Shown: one piece after another, positions 16,788 through 24,634 of the stretch
Numbering within the stretch: the stretch's first letter is position 1
Layout: every line of letters starts with the position of its first letter
NCBI RefSeq assembly: GCF_007997015.1
Contig: NZ_VOSM01000001.1
Span: forward strand, 124,001-188,000
Direction: 5' to 3'
Length of the DNA: 64,000 nt
Source of the DNA: Lujinxingia vulgaris
GTDB taxonomy: Bacteria; Myxococcota_A; Bradymonadia; Bradymonadales; Bradymonadaceae
The notes under the pieces: model-generated
Told to the model about the DNA's origin: nothing
The model's database searches: none
The model's input: the letters and a program-made list of their open reading frames with translations, nothing else
Program-made: the position numbers and the translations under genes

Positions 16788-18635
16788 TTATTCAGCGGCC
16801 GGGTTCACGGCATCGTAGCGGGTGTTGCGGCGACGAAGTTGGGCGCGGCCTTCGGTGGAGATGAGGGTGCCGGTGGCGCCGCGGCCGAGGTTTGCGGCGT
16901 TGCCCTCGTCGGTGTCGATGTGCATCTCCAGGCGGTACTTCTCGGAGACGCGGACGAGCACGTCGCCGAAGACGAGGTCGCGATCGCCGCTGGCGACGGC
17001 GACTTCGACGACGTCGCGGTCTTTGACGCCGAAGTGCTCGGCGTCATCCGGGGTCATGTGGATGTGGCGCCAGGCGCAGATGACGCCCTGCTCAAGTTTG
17101 AGTTGTCCGGCCGGGCCAACCAGGAGGATCCCGGGGCTGTTGGCGACATCGCCGGAGGCACGCACCGGCGCGTCGATGCCCAGGGTGAACTCGTCGGTGC
17201 GGGAGATCTCGAGCTGGTTGAGCGAGCGTGTGGGGCCGAGGATGCGCACGGCGGGAAACTCGTTTTTGGGGCCGACGACTTTTACGGTCTCCTCGGCGGC
17301 GAACTGGCCGGGTTGGGAGAGGTCGTTGCGGGGTGTGAGCTGGTAGCCGGGGCCGAAGAGGGTCTCGACGGCCTCCTGGGTGAGGTGGATATGGCGAGCG
17401 GAGACGGCTACGGGGATGGGGCGCTGGTCGAGGGTGAGTTCGTCGGACTTGAGGATGAGTTTGGAGACGGCCTCGGCGATGGCGCGGCTCTCGTCGGTGC
17501 GTGCAACGAGGAGGCGCGTACGGGAGTGAGGGGTGGAGAACATCTGGACGGGCTGCAGGCTTGCGAGTTGGAGCTCGCGGTTGCGGTCCTCATCGAGGCG
17601 GGCACCGAGGAAGTCGAGGCGCTGGGCGATGCGATGACGCATCAGGGCGCTGTTTTCGCCGATACCTCCGGCAAAAACGATGGCGTCGACGCCGCCCATG
17701 ATGGCGGCGTAGGCGCCGATGTATTTGCGCACGCGGTGGGCGAAGACCTGGATGGCGAGTCGGCAGTGGTCGTCGCCGTCGGCGGCGCGGGCCTCGATGT
17801 CACGCAGGTCGTTGCCGACTCCAGAGAGGCCGGCCAGGCCGCTTTCGCGGTTGAGGAGCTCATCGAGCTTATCGGCGGTGTAGCCATGCTCGCGCATCAG
17901 GTGAATGAGCAGGCCGGGGTCGATGTCGCCGGTGCGGGTGCCCATCACCAGGCCTTCCAGGGGGGTGAGACCCATGGAGGTTTCGATGGAGCGGCCGAAC
18001 TCCACGGCGCAGAGGCTGGCGCCGTTTCCGAGATGGCAGGTGATCAGCCGCAGGTCACGCACGTCGGCGTCGAGGAACTCGGCGGCGCGCTGAGCGACGT
18101 AGGCGTGGCTGATGCCGTGAAAGCCAAAGCGGCGCAGACCCGGGTCGTTGGCCATTTCATAGGGCAGGGCGTAGGTGCGAGCGCGGCGAGGAAGTGTGGC
18201 GTGGAAGGCGGTGTCGAAGACGGCGACGTGGTCGACGTCGGGGAGAAGTTTGCGTGCGGCGCGGATGCCGGCCAGGTTGGCGGGGTTATGCAGGGGGGCC
18301 AGGCTGGCGAGCTCGTCGATGGCTTCTTCGACCTCGGAGGTGATGCGAACCGGGTGGGTGAAGCGGGCGCCGCCGTGGACGACGCGGTGTCCGACGCCGG
18401 CGATGGCGCCGGGGTCATCGAGGCGTTTGAGGAGCAGGTCGATGGTTTTTTTGAGGGCCTGTTCGTGATCGACCTGGCCGAGATCGGTGGTTGAATCTTC
18501 GCCGTCAAAGCGCAGCGTGGCGTTGGGTTGACCGATGCGCTCGATGTCCATGCGGGCGACGAAGGCGCCGGTGGCGTGTTCGCGAACGTCGGCTTTGATC
18601 GAAGAGCTGCCGCAGTTGATGACGAGGATCTTCAT
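16788..18635 (-). CDS. ackA-pduL: Acetate kinase-PduL phosphotransacylase fusion
   Basis: A 615-residue two-enzyme fusion. Residues 1-395 are acetate/propionate kinase: LVINCGSSSIK at the N-terminus, R91, FDTAFH with D141, GTRTGDIDP with R234, and E382 in TDESR. Residues about 400-600 are a PduL-type phosphotransacylase with its two zinc-binding HIH motifs (ARHIHLT at 413-419 and RHIHMT). Together they would convert acyl-CoA to acyl-phosphate and then acid plus ATP in one polypeptide, or run in reverse. Lengths of both halves are normal. AGGAG lies about 8 bases before the ATG. It stands alone behind an unusual palindrome array. Confidence 0.92.
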   Translation of the reverse strand: MKILVINCGSSSIKADVREHATGAFVARMDIERIGQPNATLRFDGEDSTTDLGQVDHEQALKKTIDLLLKRLDDPGAIAGVGHRVVHGGARFTHPVRITSEVEEAIDELASLAPLHNPANLAGIRAARKLLPDVDHVAVFDTAFHATLPRRARTYALPYEMANDPGLRRFGFHGISHAYVAQRAAEFLDADVRDLRLITCHLGNGASLCAVEFGRSIETSMGLTPLEGLVMGTRTGDIDPGLLIHLMREHGYTADKLDELLNRESGLAGLSGVGNDLRDIEARAADGDDHCRLAIQVFAHRVRKYIGAYAAIMGGVDAIVFAGGIGENSALMRHRIAQRLDFLGARLDEDRNRELQLASLQPVQMFSTPHSRTRLLVARTDESRAIAEAVSKLILKSDELTLDQRPIPVAVSARHIHLTQEAVETLFGPGYQLTPRNDLSQPGQFAAEETVKVVGPKNEFPAVRILGPTRSLNQLEISRTDEFTLGIDAPVRASGDVANSPGILLVGPAGQLKLEQGVICAWRHIHMTPDDAEHFGVKDRDVVEVAVASGDRDLVFGDVLVRVSEKYRLEMHIDTDEGNAANLGRGATGTLISTEGRAQLRRRNTRYDAVNPAAE

Positions 18636-18912
18636 CGGTGTCTCCTGGAGGCGAAGGGGTGGGGCCGCGCTGGCGAGTGGATCGCCGGGGGCCGGGAGGG
18701 TTGAGCGTTGACTGCGCGCAGCATTTCATAGCGTGGCGGGGGGATGCAACCCGGACGGGGGGGAAGGACTTCGGTGAAGCGGGGGGAAGAAGAGGTGAGG
18801 CTGGCGGGTCCGAAGTCAATGCGGGGTAAGGGGCGATGAGGCGCCGGTGAAGGCGCAAGGTGAGGTTGTGGTGGAGGTGAGGCGATGAGCGAAGCCGGCT
18901 GGCGAGGATGTG
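18636..18912. other. Non-coding stretch upstream of ackA-pduL
   Basis: GC- and G-rich sequence (plus strand) with no convincing gene. It presumably holds the ackA-pduL promoter on the minus strand. I see no clear -35/-10 pair. Confidence 0.5.
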
Positions 18913-19250
18913 GAGGGGTTGAGCGCCTCGAAAACCTCGGTCGACGAGAGATCCGAGGGGTTGAGTGACTCAAAAGTCTCGGTGACCGAGACATTCGGGG
19001 TCACTTGACCTCACGAAAACCTCGGTCATCGAGAGATTTGAGGGGTTGAGCGACTCAAAACTCTCGGTGACCGAGAGATTCGGGGTCACTTGACCCCACC
19101 AAAGTCTCGGTGACCGAGGTTTCTGAGGGGTAATTCATCCTAAAAGGGTAGAAGGGTGAGGTCGGGGAGGGGTAATTCATCCTAAAAGGGTAGGTCTGTG
19201 GCGTTTTCGAGGCGTCTATCATCTCGAAAGAGCGAGTGGGTGGGGTTTTT
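18913..19250. repeat. Array of eight 42/43-bp modules with phased palindromes
   Basis: Eight imperfect modules begin at 18913, 18955, 18997, 19040, 19082, 19125, 19167 and 19209. The first five each carry the palindrome TCTCGGTGACCGAGA or a degraded copy, centred at 18942, 18984, 19027, 19069 and 19112 (spacings 42, 43, 42, 43). The next two share GAGGGGTAATTCATCCTAA; the last is weaker. The minus strand can be read as 14-residue periods (SVTETFESLNPS, YPFRMNYPS) but 43-base units break the frame. It lies 280-620 bases upstream of ackA-pduL and 16 bases downstream of the neighbouring gene's stop. It may be a phased protein-binding array or a decayed repeat gene. Confidence 0.8.
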
Positions 19251-19265
19251 GAGGGGGGAATGCTC

Positions 19266-20273
19266 TTAACGGGGCAGTGTCGTGAGGAGGAGCGAGCGTG
19301 TGGCGGCGGCCAGCGCCTGGAGGGCGCGTGTGCGGGTGGTGGAGGCGGGGGGCGCGGGTGGCGCGTGGGAGAGGGCGGTGAACCAGCGCTCGGGGTTGGG
19401 GTCGCGGAGGATGCCTTCGAGGCAGAAGATGGCGACATCGTGGACGCCGGCGTGGAGGGTGGCGCCGAGGTCGAGCGCGAGATCGGTGGGGGAGGTGTAG
19501 GCGGGCTCATCGCCCAGCACGCCGGTGCCGGTGAGGCCAATGGAGGCGTGGGCGCGCGAGCCGAAGTGGCGGTAAAGGTGACGGAGCAGGCGCCAGTGGA
19601 TGTAGCGGGCGTCGGCCGGGGAGAGGAGGCCACGGGAGTAGCCGGAGAGCATGGAGCCGTAGGTCATGATGCCGGCCAGCTGCCAGTCGACGTGCATCCA
19701 GGGGGTGCGGGCGATGCGTTGCCAGAGGTTCTGGCCGTCGCGCAGGTCGTGGGCGGCGGTGGGCAGGGTGATGCCCAGGGTGGGGATGTTAAGGCGGTGG
19801 AGCTCCGCGGTGAGTTCGTTGAGGAGGGTGCGCGCGGCGAGAAGGTCTGGGGCCGGACGCGGGTGCGGTGCGTCTGGCGAGGGAGGTATTGGGACGAAGG
19901 GGCGGAGCACGCGCTCGTGGAGGCGTTTGAGGGTGTCGAGGGGAGGTTCAAGGTCGATGGCGACGAGGGCAGGGAGGGCGTCGCGGGCCTGGAGTTCGGT
20001 GATAAGGTCGCGGGTGTAGGGCGCGAAGGTGGGGAGGGTGGAGGCGTTGGGCCAGTAGCCCTGCTCGGGGCTAAGCAGGGGCCAGATGCCGGGCTGCAGC
20101 TCCAGCGCGCGGGCGCGTTGGATGTATGTGGCGGCCAGGTGGAGGTCGGCGTCGGGGCGTAGCGCGGCGATGGGGTGGATGCGGTGTCTGGCGAGCAGGC
20201 CGAGCAGGGGAGGGCTTGCGAGCTCGGCCAGGGGGAGGTGTTCGGACCAGATGCGCAGGGTGGGGGAGGGCAT
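19266..20273 (-). CDS. Unknown protein, TIM-barrel-like
   Basis: A 335-residue protein with no family I can name. Features seen: LPALVAIDLEPP in the first third, NIPTLGITLPTA, AGIMTYGSMLSGYSRG, GLTGTGVLGDEPAYTSP and HDVAIFCLEGIL, spaced like strand ends of a (beta/alpha)8 barrel, with acidic residues at strand ends as in glycoside hydrolases. A glycosidase-like fold is inferred from this pattern only. The start is uncertain: the frame stays open to 20348, but the extra 25 residues are Pro/Ser-rich and unlike a folded domain, so MPSPTLRIW at 20273 is preferred. Confidence 0.6.
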   Translation of the reverse strand: MPSPTLRIWSEHLPLAELASPPLLGLLARHRIHPIAALRPDADLHLAATYIQRARALELQPGIWPLLSPEQGYWPNASTLPTFAPYTRDLITELQARDALPALVAIDLEPPLDTLKRLHERVLRPFVPIPPSPDAPHPRPAPDLLAARTLLNELTAELHRLNIPTLGITLPTAAHDLRDGQNLWQRIARTPWMHVDWQLAGIMTYGSMLSGYSRGLLSPADARYIHWRLLRHLYRHFGSRAHASIGLTGTGVLGDEPAYTSPTDLALDLGATLHAGVHDVAIFCLEGILRDPNPERWFTALSHAPPAPPASTTRTRALQALAAATRSLLLTTLPR

Positions 20274-20546
20274 GATGGCGAGGTGGGGTGAGGGGTGGAA
20301 GGAGGATTGTGGGCGAAAGGCGTGGGGACTCGGCAGGGAGGGTGACATTGCGTTACAATGCGGTGACGATTTGGTGGGTGGTGTCCGGTCTGGCAGGGCG
20401 TTTCGGCGTGCGGGCCGGGATCGAGAAGGCGAAAGGGTAGCGCGTTGCGATCACGCTCCGGTGTGGCTCGGAGGTGCGGGGCGTTTGACGATAGGACCAT
20501 AGCTCTGGCGCGTATGCGAGGGGCTGATGAGCGAAAAGGCAAAGCG

Positions 20547-23500
20547 ATGGGTATGTGGAAGGTGTCGGGGATGGGTGGGGCGTTGGTAGGGCTGGCGTTG
20601 ACGGCGGCGCTGACGGTGGGGTGCAGCGATCCGGAGGTGATTGATGGGGAGGGGGAGCCTGACGCCACGGTCGGGGAGCCGGATGCGGGAGACGTGGGCG
20701 GGGGAGGCGATGTGGATGCCGGTGGGGAGGGGCTGGAGCGGGCGGAGATCGACGTTGATGCGCTGCTGGAGGCGCCGGGGGAGGGCTTTGTGCGGGCGGT
20801 TCAGGTGCAGAGCCCGGAGAAGAGCATTGACGGGGAGGTTGCCCAGGGGTTGGTGGGGGACTGGATCCTGGAGAACGCTTTTGGGCGCTACCAGATAGGC
20901 TTTGGGGAGCGGGTGGTCGGGCCTTGCTCCTGGGATGGGAACCCGATTGCGGTGAGTGGTGCGGAAGAGGGGGCGGAGAGCGTACTGGGGGAGATCTGCT
21001 TTTTGCTGAACATCGGGCAGACCTTTCGGCCGGAGCTTGTGGAGGTGTTGGAAGATGGGGCGGAGGGGCGAGCTGTGGTGGCGGTGACGGGGAGGCCTGT
21101 GCCGCTGGACTTTTTGAACGTGAGCTCGATGGTCGATGAGTTTGCGCCGGGGTTGCTCGACGCGTTGGATTTCGATCCGGTGCGGGAGCTGCCGTTGACG
21201 GTGACGGTGTATTACGCGTTGACGCCTGAGAGTCGGTCGTTGCGGGTGCTTACGGCGATGCGCAATGAGGGGGCGGCGGCGGAGTACGTGGTGGCGGCGC
21301 ATCTGGTGTTGTCGGGGTCGACGGGAAGCTACTTCAATCCGTTGGGCGGGCCGAAGGGGTGGGGGTATCGCTCACTGGGGAGCGATAGTCTGAGCGCGGA
21401 CCCGGTGAGTTACCTGGGGTATTTTAATCGCCGGGGCGGGTACGCGGTGGTTCCCGACGCCTGGGAGTATATGGAGCGTGAGGGGATGCCGGTGGGCGCG
21501 GGAATGCTTGCGGTGAGCGGGGCGGCGGGGCTTCTCCACGGGGCGACCGACGTGTTGCAGACGCTGGCGGCGCCGCGATCGCGCTGGCCTGAGACGCGGG
21601 GCTATCAGGCGATTGAGCCCGGGGCGGTGACGACGGTGGGGTACCGGCTCTACCCGGGCGATGGGCAGGTGAGTTCGGCGACCGACGTCATTTTTGAGGC
21701 TATGGCGCTGAGCACTTCCAGGGTGGGCGGGCGAGTGGTGGACGCTCAGGGGGAGGGGGTGGAAGGCGTGAAGGTGAGTGCGCTGCGCGAGGGGGAGCGT
21801 ACCTTTGTGGCAGGGTGGACCGACGCCGATGGGGCGTTCGGGTTTGATGTGCCGCAGGGGAGCTGGGAGCTGCGCTTTCGGGAGGAGGGTGTGCTCACCC
21901 GCGTGACGGACGTGGAGGTGGGCAGTGAGGATGTGGCCCTGGGGGATGTGGCGTTGACCGAGCCGGGTGTGATGTCGGTTCAGGTGAGGGACGCCGCCGG
22001 GGAGCCTGTGCCGGCGCGCGTGGTGATCGCGTGTGTGAATGGCTGTGGTGATAAGCGCGAAGACAGCCGGGAGCGCGACGCGGGCCTTGCTCCGCCTTAC
22101 GGGTGGTTGCGCATTGAGGAGCTGGGCGTGAGCGGGGAGGCGACGTTGAAGATGGCGCCGGGCGACTACCGGGTGAGCGTGAATCGGGGGATGACCTGGT
22201 CGGTGTGGCCGCCGGATGCGACGTTAACGGGGGGGGAGGTTGTGAGCGTGAGCGCTGGCGAGGAGGTTATGGTGGAGGCGGAGATCGCCGAGGTCATCGA
22301 CACCACCGGTGCGCTGAGCGCGGATTTTCATATTCACGCGATGTATTCGCCGGACTCCAATGTTTCGGAGGAGCAGCGGGTGTTGGACTTTATGTCGGGG
22401 GGGCTCGACGTGATGGTGAGCAGTGATCACGACGCGATCAGTGACTTTGGCGCGGCGATTGTGAGGTTGGGGGCGCAGGCGCAGATCGCGAGCGTGGTGG
22501 GAAGCGAGATCACCACGTCGAACCTGGGGCATATCAACGCGTTTCCGCTGCGGCGCGACGCGGGGGCGCGGCGGGGCGGGCCGCTGGACTGGAGTAATGA
22601 TGGTGGGCTGCATCTGACGCTGCAGGAGGTCGTGGATCGCACGAGGGAGCATCCTGGAGAGCAGGTCATTCAGCTCAACCACCCGAGAAAGCCGATGGGG
22701 GCGATCGGCCTTTTGGAGGCGGACGTGATCACCGGGCAGAGTTTTGCGGACCCGGCGGCTCGACGAATGACCGATGCCTTTGTGGATGAGGTCAGCGGAG
22801 ACACCGGGCTGTGGACCGATGACTTTGATGCGATCGAGGTGCTCAACGGGTTTAGTGAAGGTGACTTCTGGAGCTCGATGCGCTGGTGGCTGGCCATGGT
22901 CGGGCGCGGGTTTTCACCTACGGCGACGGCGGTGAGTGATACCCACGGGGTGTACGGGAGCCTGGCGGCCAGCCCGCGCAGCTTTGTGATGGTGGATGAG
23001 GGGAAGGATAACGCGCAGACGATGGTGATCGACCACCTGGTAGAGCGCATCAAAGATGGGGCGGTGGTGGGGACGACCGGTCCCTTTATGAAGGTGGAGA
23101 TTGTGAGTGCGGATCAGGAGGTCGCGGGGCCGGGCGATGTGCTGGATGCCACGTCCGGGGAAGTGACGCTGAAGGTGGACCTGCAGCTGACCGACTGGAT
23201 CGATGTGGATCGGCTGGATCTTTATATCAATGTGCCGGGAGAGGGGCTGGTGGGAGAGCCCGGGGAGGCGGTGGAGGAGGTGCTGGCGCCGACGCAGCAG
23301 GTGGATGTGGTGTGGGATGAGGGTGCGCATCGGGAGTTGGTGGCGCAGGGGACTCAGGCGCATTATCGCTGGCGGCAGGTCGTGGAGGTTGAACTGGAGG
23401 TTGCGCAAGACAGCTATGTGGTGGTGGTTGCGCGCGGGGTGAACGGGCGATCGATGGTGCCGGTGCTGGCGAGTTCGGTGAAGCCGATGGCGTTTTCCAA

Positions 23501-23810
23501 CCCGGTGTTCCTGGATGCCGATGGGGGCGGCTATGATAACCCTCCGTTGGAGGCGTATCGTCAGGCGCTGCTGGAAGCGCGGGTCAGCGGGGAGGACGTG
23601 AGCCAGCGGCGCTCGGGGTTGAGGGAGCCTGTGATTCGGCCTGGCGAGGCGCTACGCGCGGAGCATCTTTCGGGGCTGATCGAAGCGTTGAGTTGCAGCC
23701 ACGGCGGGGAGGAGGCGGCGCATGTGCACGGGCATCATCACGAGCACGGGCATGCCCACAAGGCGGGTCATGACCATCACCACGATGGTGAGGGGGGGCA
23801 TGCGCATTGA
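20547..23810 (+). CDS. PHP-domain (CehA/McbA-like) lipoprotein with His-rich tail
   Basis: A 1,087-residue secreted lipoprotein: lipobox LTVGC at about residue 20, an Asp/Gly-rich linker, a long N-terminal beta region, a carboxypeptidase-regulatory-like beta-sandwich (GGRVVDAQGEGVEGVKVSAL), then a PHP metallohydrolase domain starting DFHIHAMYSPDSN with SSDHD downstream, as in CehA/McbA-type hydrolases. The last 30 residues are a histidine cluster (HVHGHHHEHGHAHKAGHDHH), probably metal-binding. The substrate is unknown; PHP enzymes hydrolyse phosphoesters or carbamates with two or three metals. The ATG at 20547 is chosen for its signal peptide; the ribosome site is weak. No operon partner is obvious. 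Confidence 0.82.
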   Translation: MGMWKVSGMGGALVGLALTAALTVGCSDPEVIDGEGEPDATVGEPDAGDVGGGGDVDAGGEGLERAEIDVDALLEAPGEGFVRAVQVQSPEKSIDGEVAQGLVGDWILENAFGRYQIGFGERVVGPCSWDGNPIAVSGAEEGAESVLGEICFLLNIGQTFRPELVEVLEDGAEGRAVVAVTGRPVPLDFLNVSSMVDEFAPGLLDALDFDPVRELPLTVTVYYALTPESRSLRVLTAMRNEGAAAEYVVAAHLVLSGSTGSYFNPLGGPKGWGYRSLGSDSLSADPVSYLGYFNRRGGYAVVPDAWEYMEREGMPVGAGMLAVSGAAGLLHGATDVLQTLAAPRSRWPETRGYQAIEPGAVTTVGYRLYPGDGQVSSATDVIFEAMALSTSRVGGRVVDAQGEGVEGVKVSALREGERTFVAGWTDADGAFGFDVPQGSWELRFREEGVLTRVTDVEVGSEDVALGDVALTEPGVMSVQVRDAAGEPVPARVVIACVNGCGDKREDSRERDAGLAPPYGWLRIEELGVSGEATLKMAPGDYRVSVNRGMTWSVWPPDATLTGGEVVSVSAGEEVMVEAEIAEVIDTTGALSADFHIHAMYSPDSNVSEEQRVLDFMSGGLDVMVSSDHDAISDFGAAIVRLGAQAQIASVVGSEITTSNLGHINAFPLRRDAGARRGGPLDWSNDGGLHLTLQEVVDRTREHPGEQVIQLNHPRKPMGAIGLLEADVITGQSFADPAARRMTDAFVDEVSGDTGLWTDDFDAIEVLNGFSEGDFWSSMRWWLAMVGRGFSPTATAVSDTHGVYGSLAASPRSFVMVDEGKDNAQTMVIDHLVERIKDGAVVGTTGPFMKVEIVSADQEVAGPGDVLDATSGEVTLKVDLQLTDWIDVDRLDLYINVPGEGLVGEPGEAVEEVLAPTQQVDVVWDEGAHRELVAQGTQAHYRWRQVVEVELEVAQDSYVVVVARGVNGRSMVPVLASSVKPMAFSNPVFLDADGGGYDNPPLEAYRQALLEARVSGEDVSQRRSGLREPVIRPGEALRAEHLSGLIEALSCSHGGEEAAHVHGHHHEHGHAHKAGHDHHHDGEGGHAH

Positions 23811-23832
23811 GAGGGTTCGCCAGGGGGATTCG

Positions 23833-23862
23833 TTGACATCTGGCGGGCCTCGGCGCTAGTTT
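23833..23862 (+). promoter_or_regulatory. Putative sigma-70 promoter of lemA
   Basis: TTGACA at 23833-23838 and TAGTTT at 23857-23862, 18 bases apart, lie about 100 bases before lemA in a 154-base gap. Good -35, weaker -10. Confidence 0.5.
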
Positions 23863-23964
23863 CGAGCGCATCATCGTTTGGAAATGATGGCGAAAAGGTG
23901 GGCCTATCCGCAGTGCGGACGCCCGTGATCATAGACTCGTGCTCAAGGCACGTTGGAGGTTGAG

Positions 23965-24567
23965 ATGGCCGCAGTGTTGACGGTAGTGGGCGTAATCTTT
24001 CTGGGACTCGTCGTTCTGGTGGTCTTCGGGGTGGGGATTTACAACAAGCTGGTGACGCTGCGGAATCGCTTTCGCAATGCGTTCTCGCAGATCGATGTGC
24101 AGCTGAAGCGTCGCTACGACCTGATTCCCAACCTGGTGGAGACGGCGAAGTCCTTTATGGCGCATGAGCGCGAGACGTTGGAGGCGGTGATTCAGGCGCG
24201 TAATGCGGCGCAGTCGGCCAACCAGCGCGCCGCACAGAACCCGGGTGATGCGCAGGCGATTCAGGGGTTGATGGGAGCCGAGGCGGCGTTGACCGGGTCG
24301 CTGGGTAAGCTCTTTGCGCTCTCGGAGGCGTATCCGGAGCTTAAAAGCGACAAGACGATGAGCGGGTTGATGGAGGAGTTGACCTCGACGGAGAACCGGA
24401 TCGCGTTTGCGCGTCAGGCGTTTAACGACGCGGTGACGACGTATAACACGGCGCGGGAGAGTTTTCCGGCGGTGCTCTTTGCGCCGACGCTGGGCTTTCA
24501 GCCGGCAATGCTCTTTGAGATTCAGAATCCGACGGAGCGTGAGGCGGTGCGCGTCAGCTTTGGCTGA
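23965..24567 (+). CDS. lemA: LemA family protein
   Basis: A 200-residue protein with one N-terminal transmembrane helix and the long helical LemA domain (YNKLVTLRNRFRNAFSQIDV, then QLKRRYDLIPNLVETAK). The C-terminus FEIQNPTEREAVRVSFG is also typical. The ATG at 23965 follows GGAGG by 5-6 bases. LemA proteins are membrane-anchored helical bundles of unknown biochemical role and are often paired with M48 proteases or TPM proteins. Here an M48 protease gene starts 68 bases downstream, so the two probably work together at the membrane. Confidence 0.93.
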   Translation: MAAVLTVVGVIFLGLVVLVVFGVGIYNKLVTLRNRFRNAFSQIDVQLKRRYDLIPNLVETAKSFMAHERETLEAVIQARNAAQSANQRAAQNPGDAQAIQGLMGAEAALTGSLGKLFALSEAYPELKSDKTMSGLMEELTSTENRIAFARQAFNDAVTTYNTARESFPAVLFAPTLGFQPAMLFEIQNPTEREAVRVSFG

Positions 24568-24634
24568 GTGAGGCCGGGGGGAGGTTGATGACGTGAGATG
24601 CAGGCGATGACGGACGCGGTGCGGGTGGTCAACG

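Noticed and set aside
16839..18494. 551-residue open frame on the plus strand
   Set aside because: It is antisense to the ackA-pduL fusion and has no recognisable domain.
18913..19250. CRISPR array
   Set aside because: Modules are imperfect, abut each other and have no unique spacers; no cas genes are near (the Cas4-like nuclease at 31939 is part of a Dna2-type fusion).
19055..19633. Minus-strand frame reading SVTE/YPFRMNYPS repeats as a gene
   Set aside because: The 43-base modules shift the frame, the upstream part overlaps the 19266-20273 gene in another frame, and no start signal is seen. Kept only as a possible decayed repeat.
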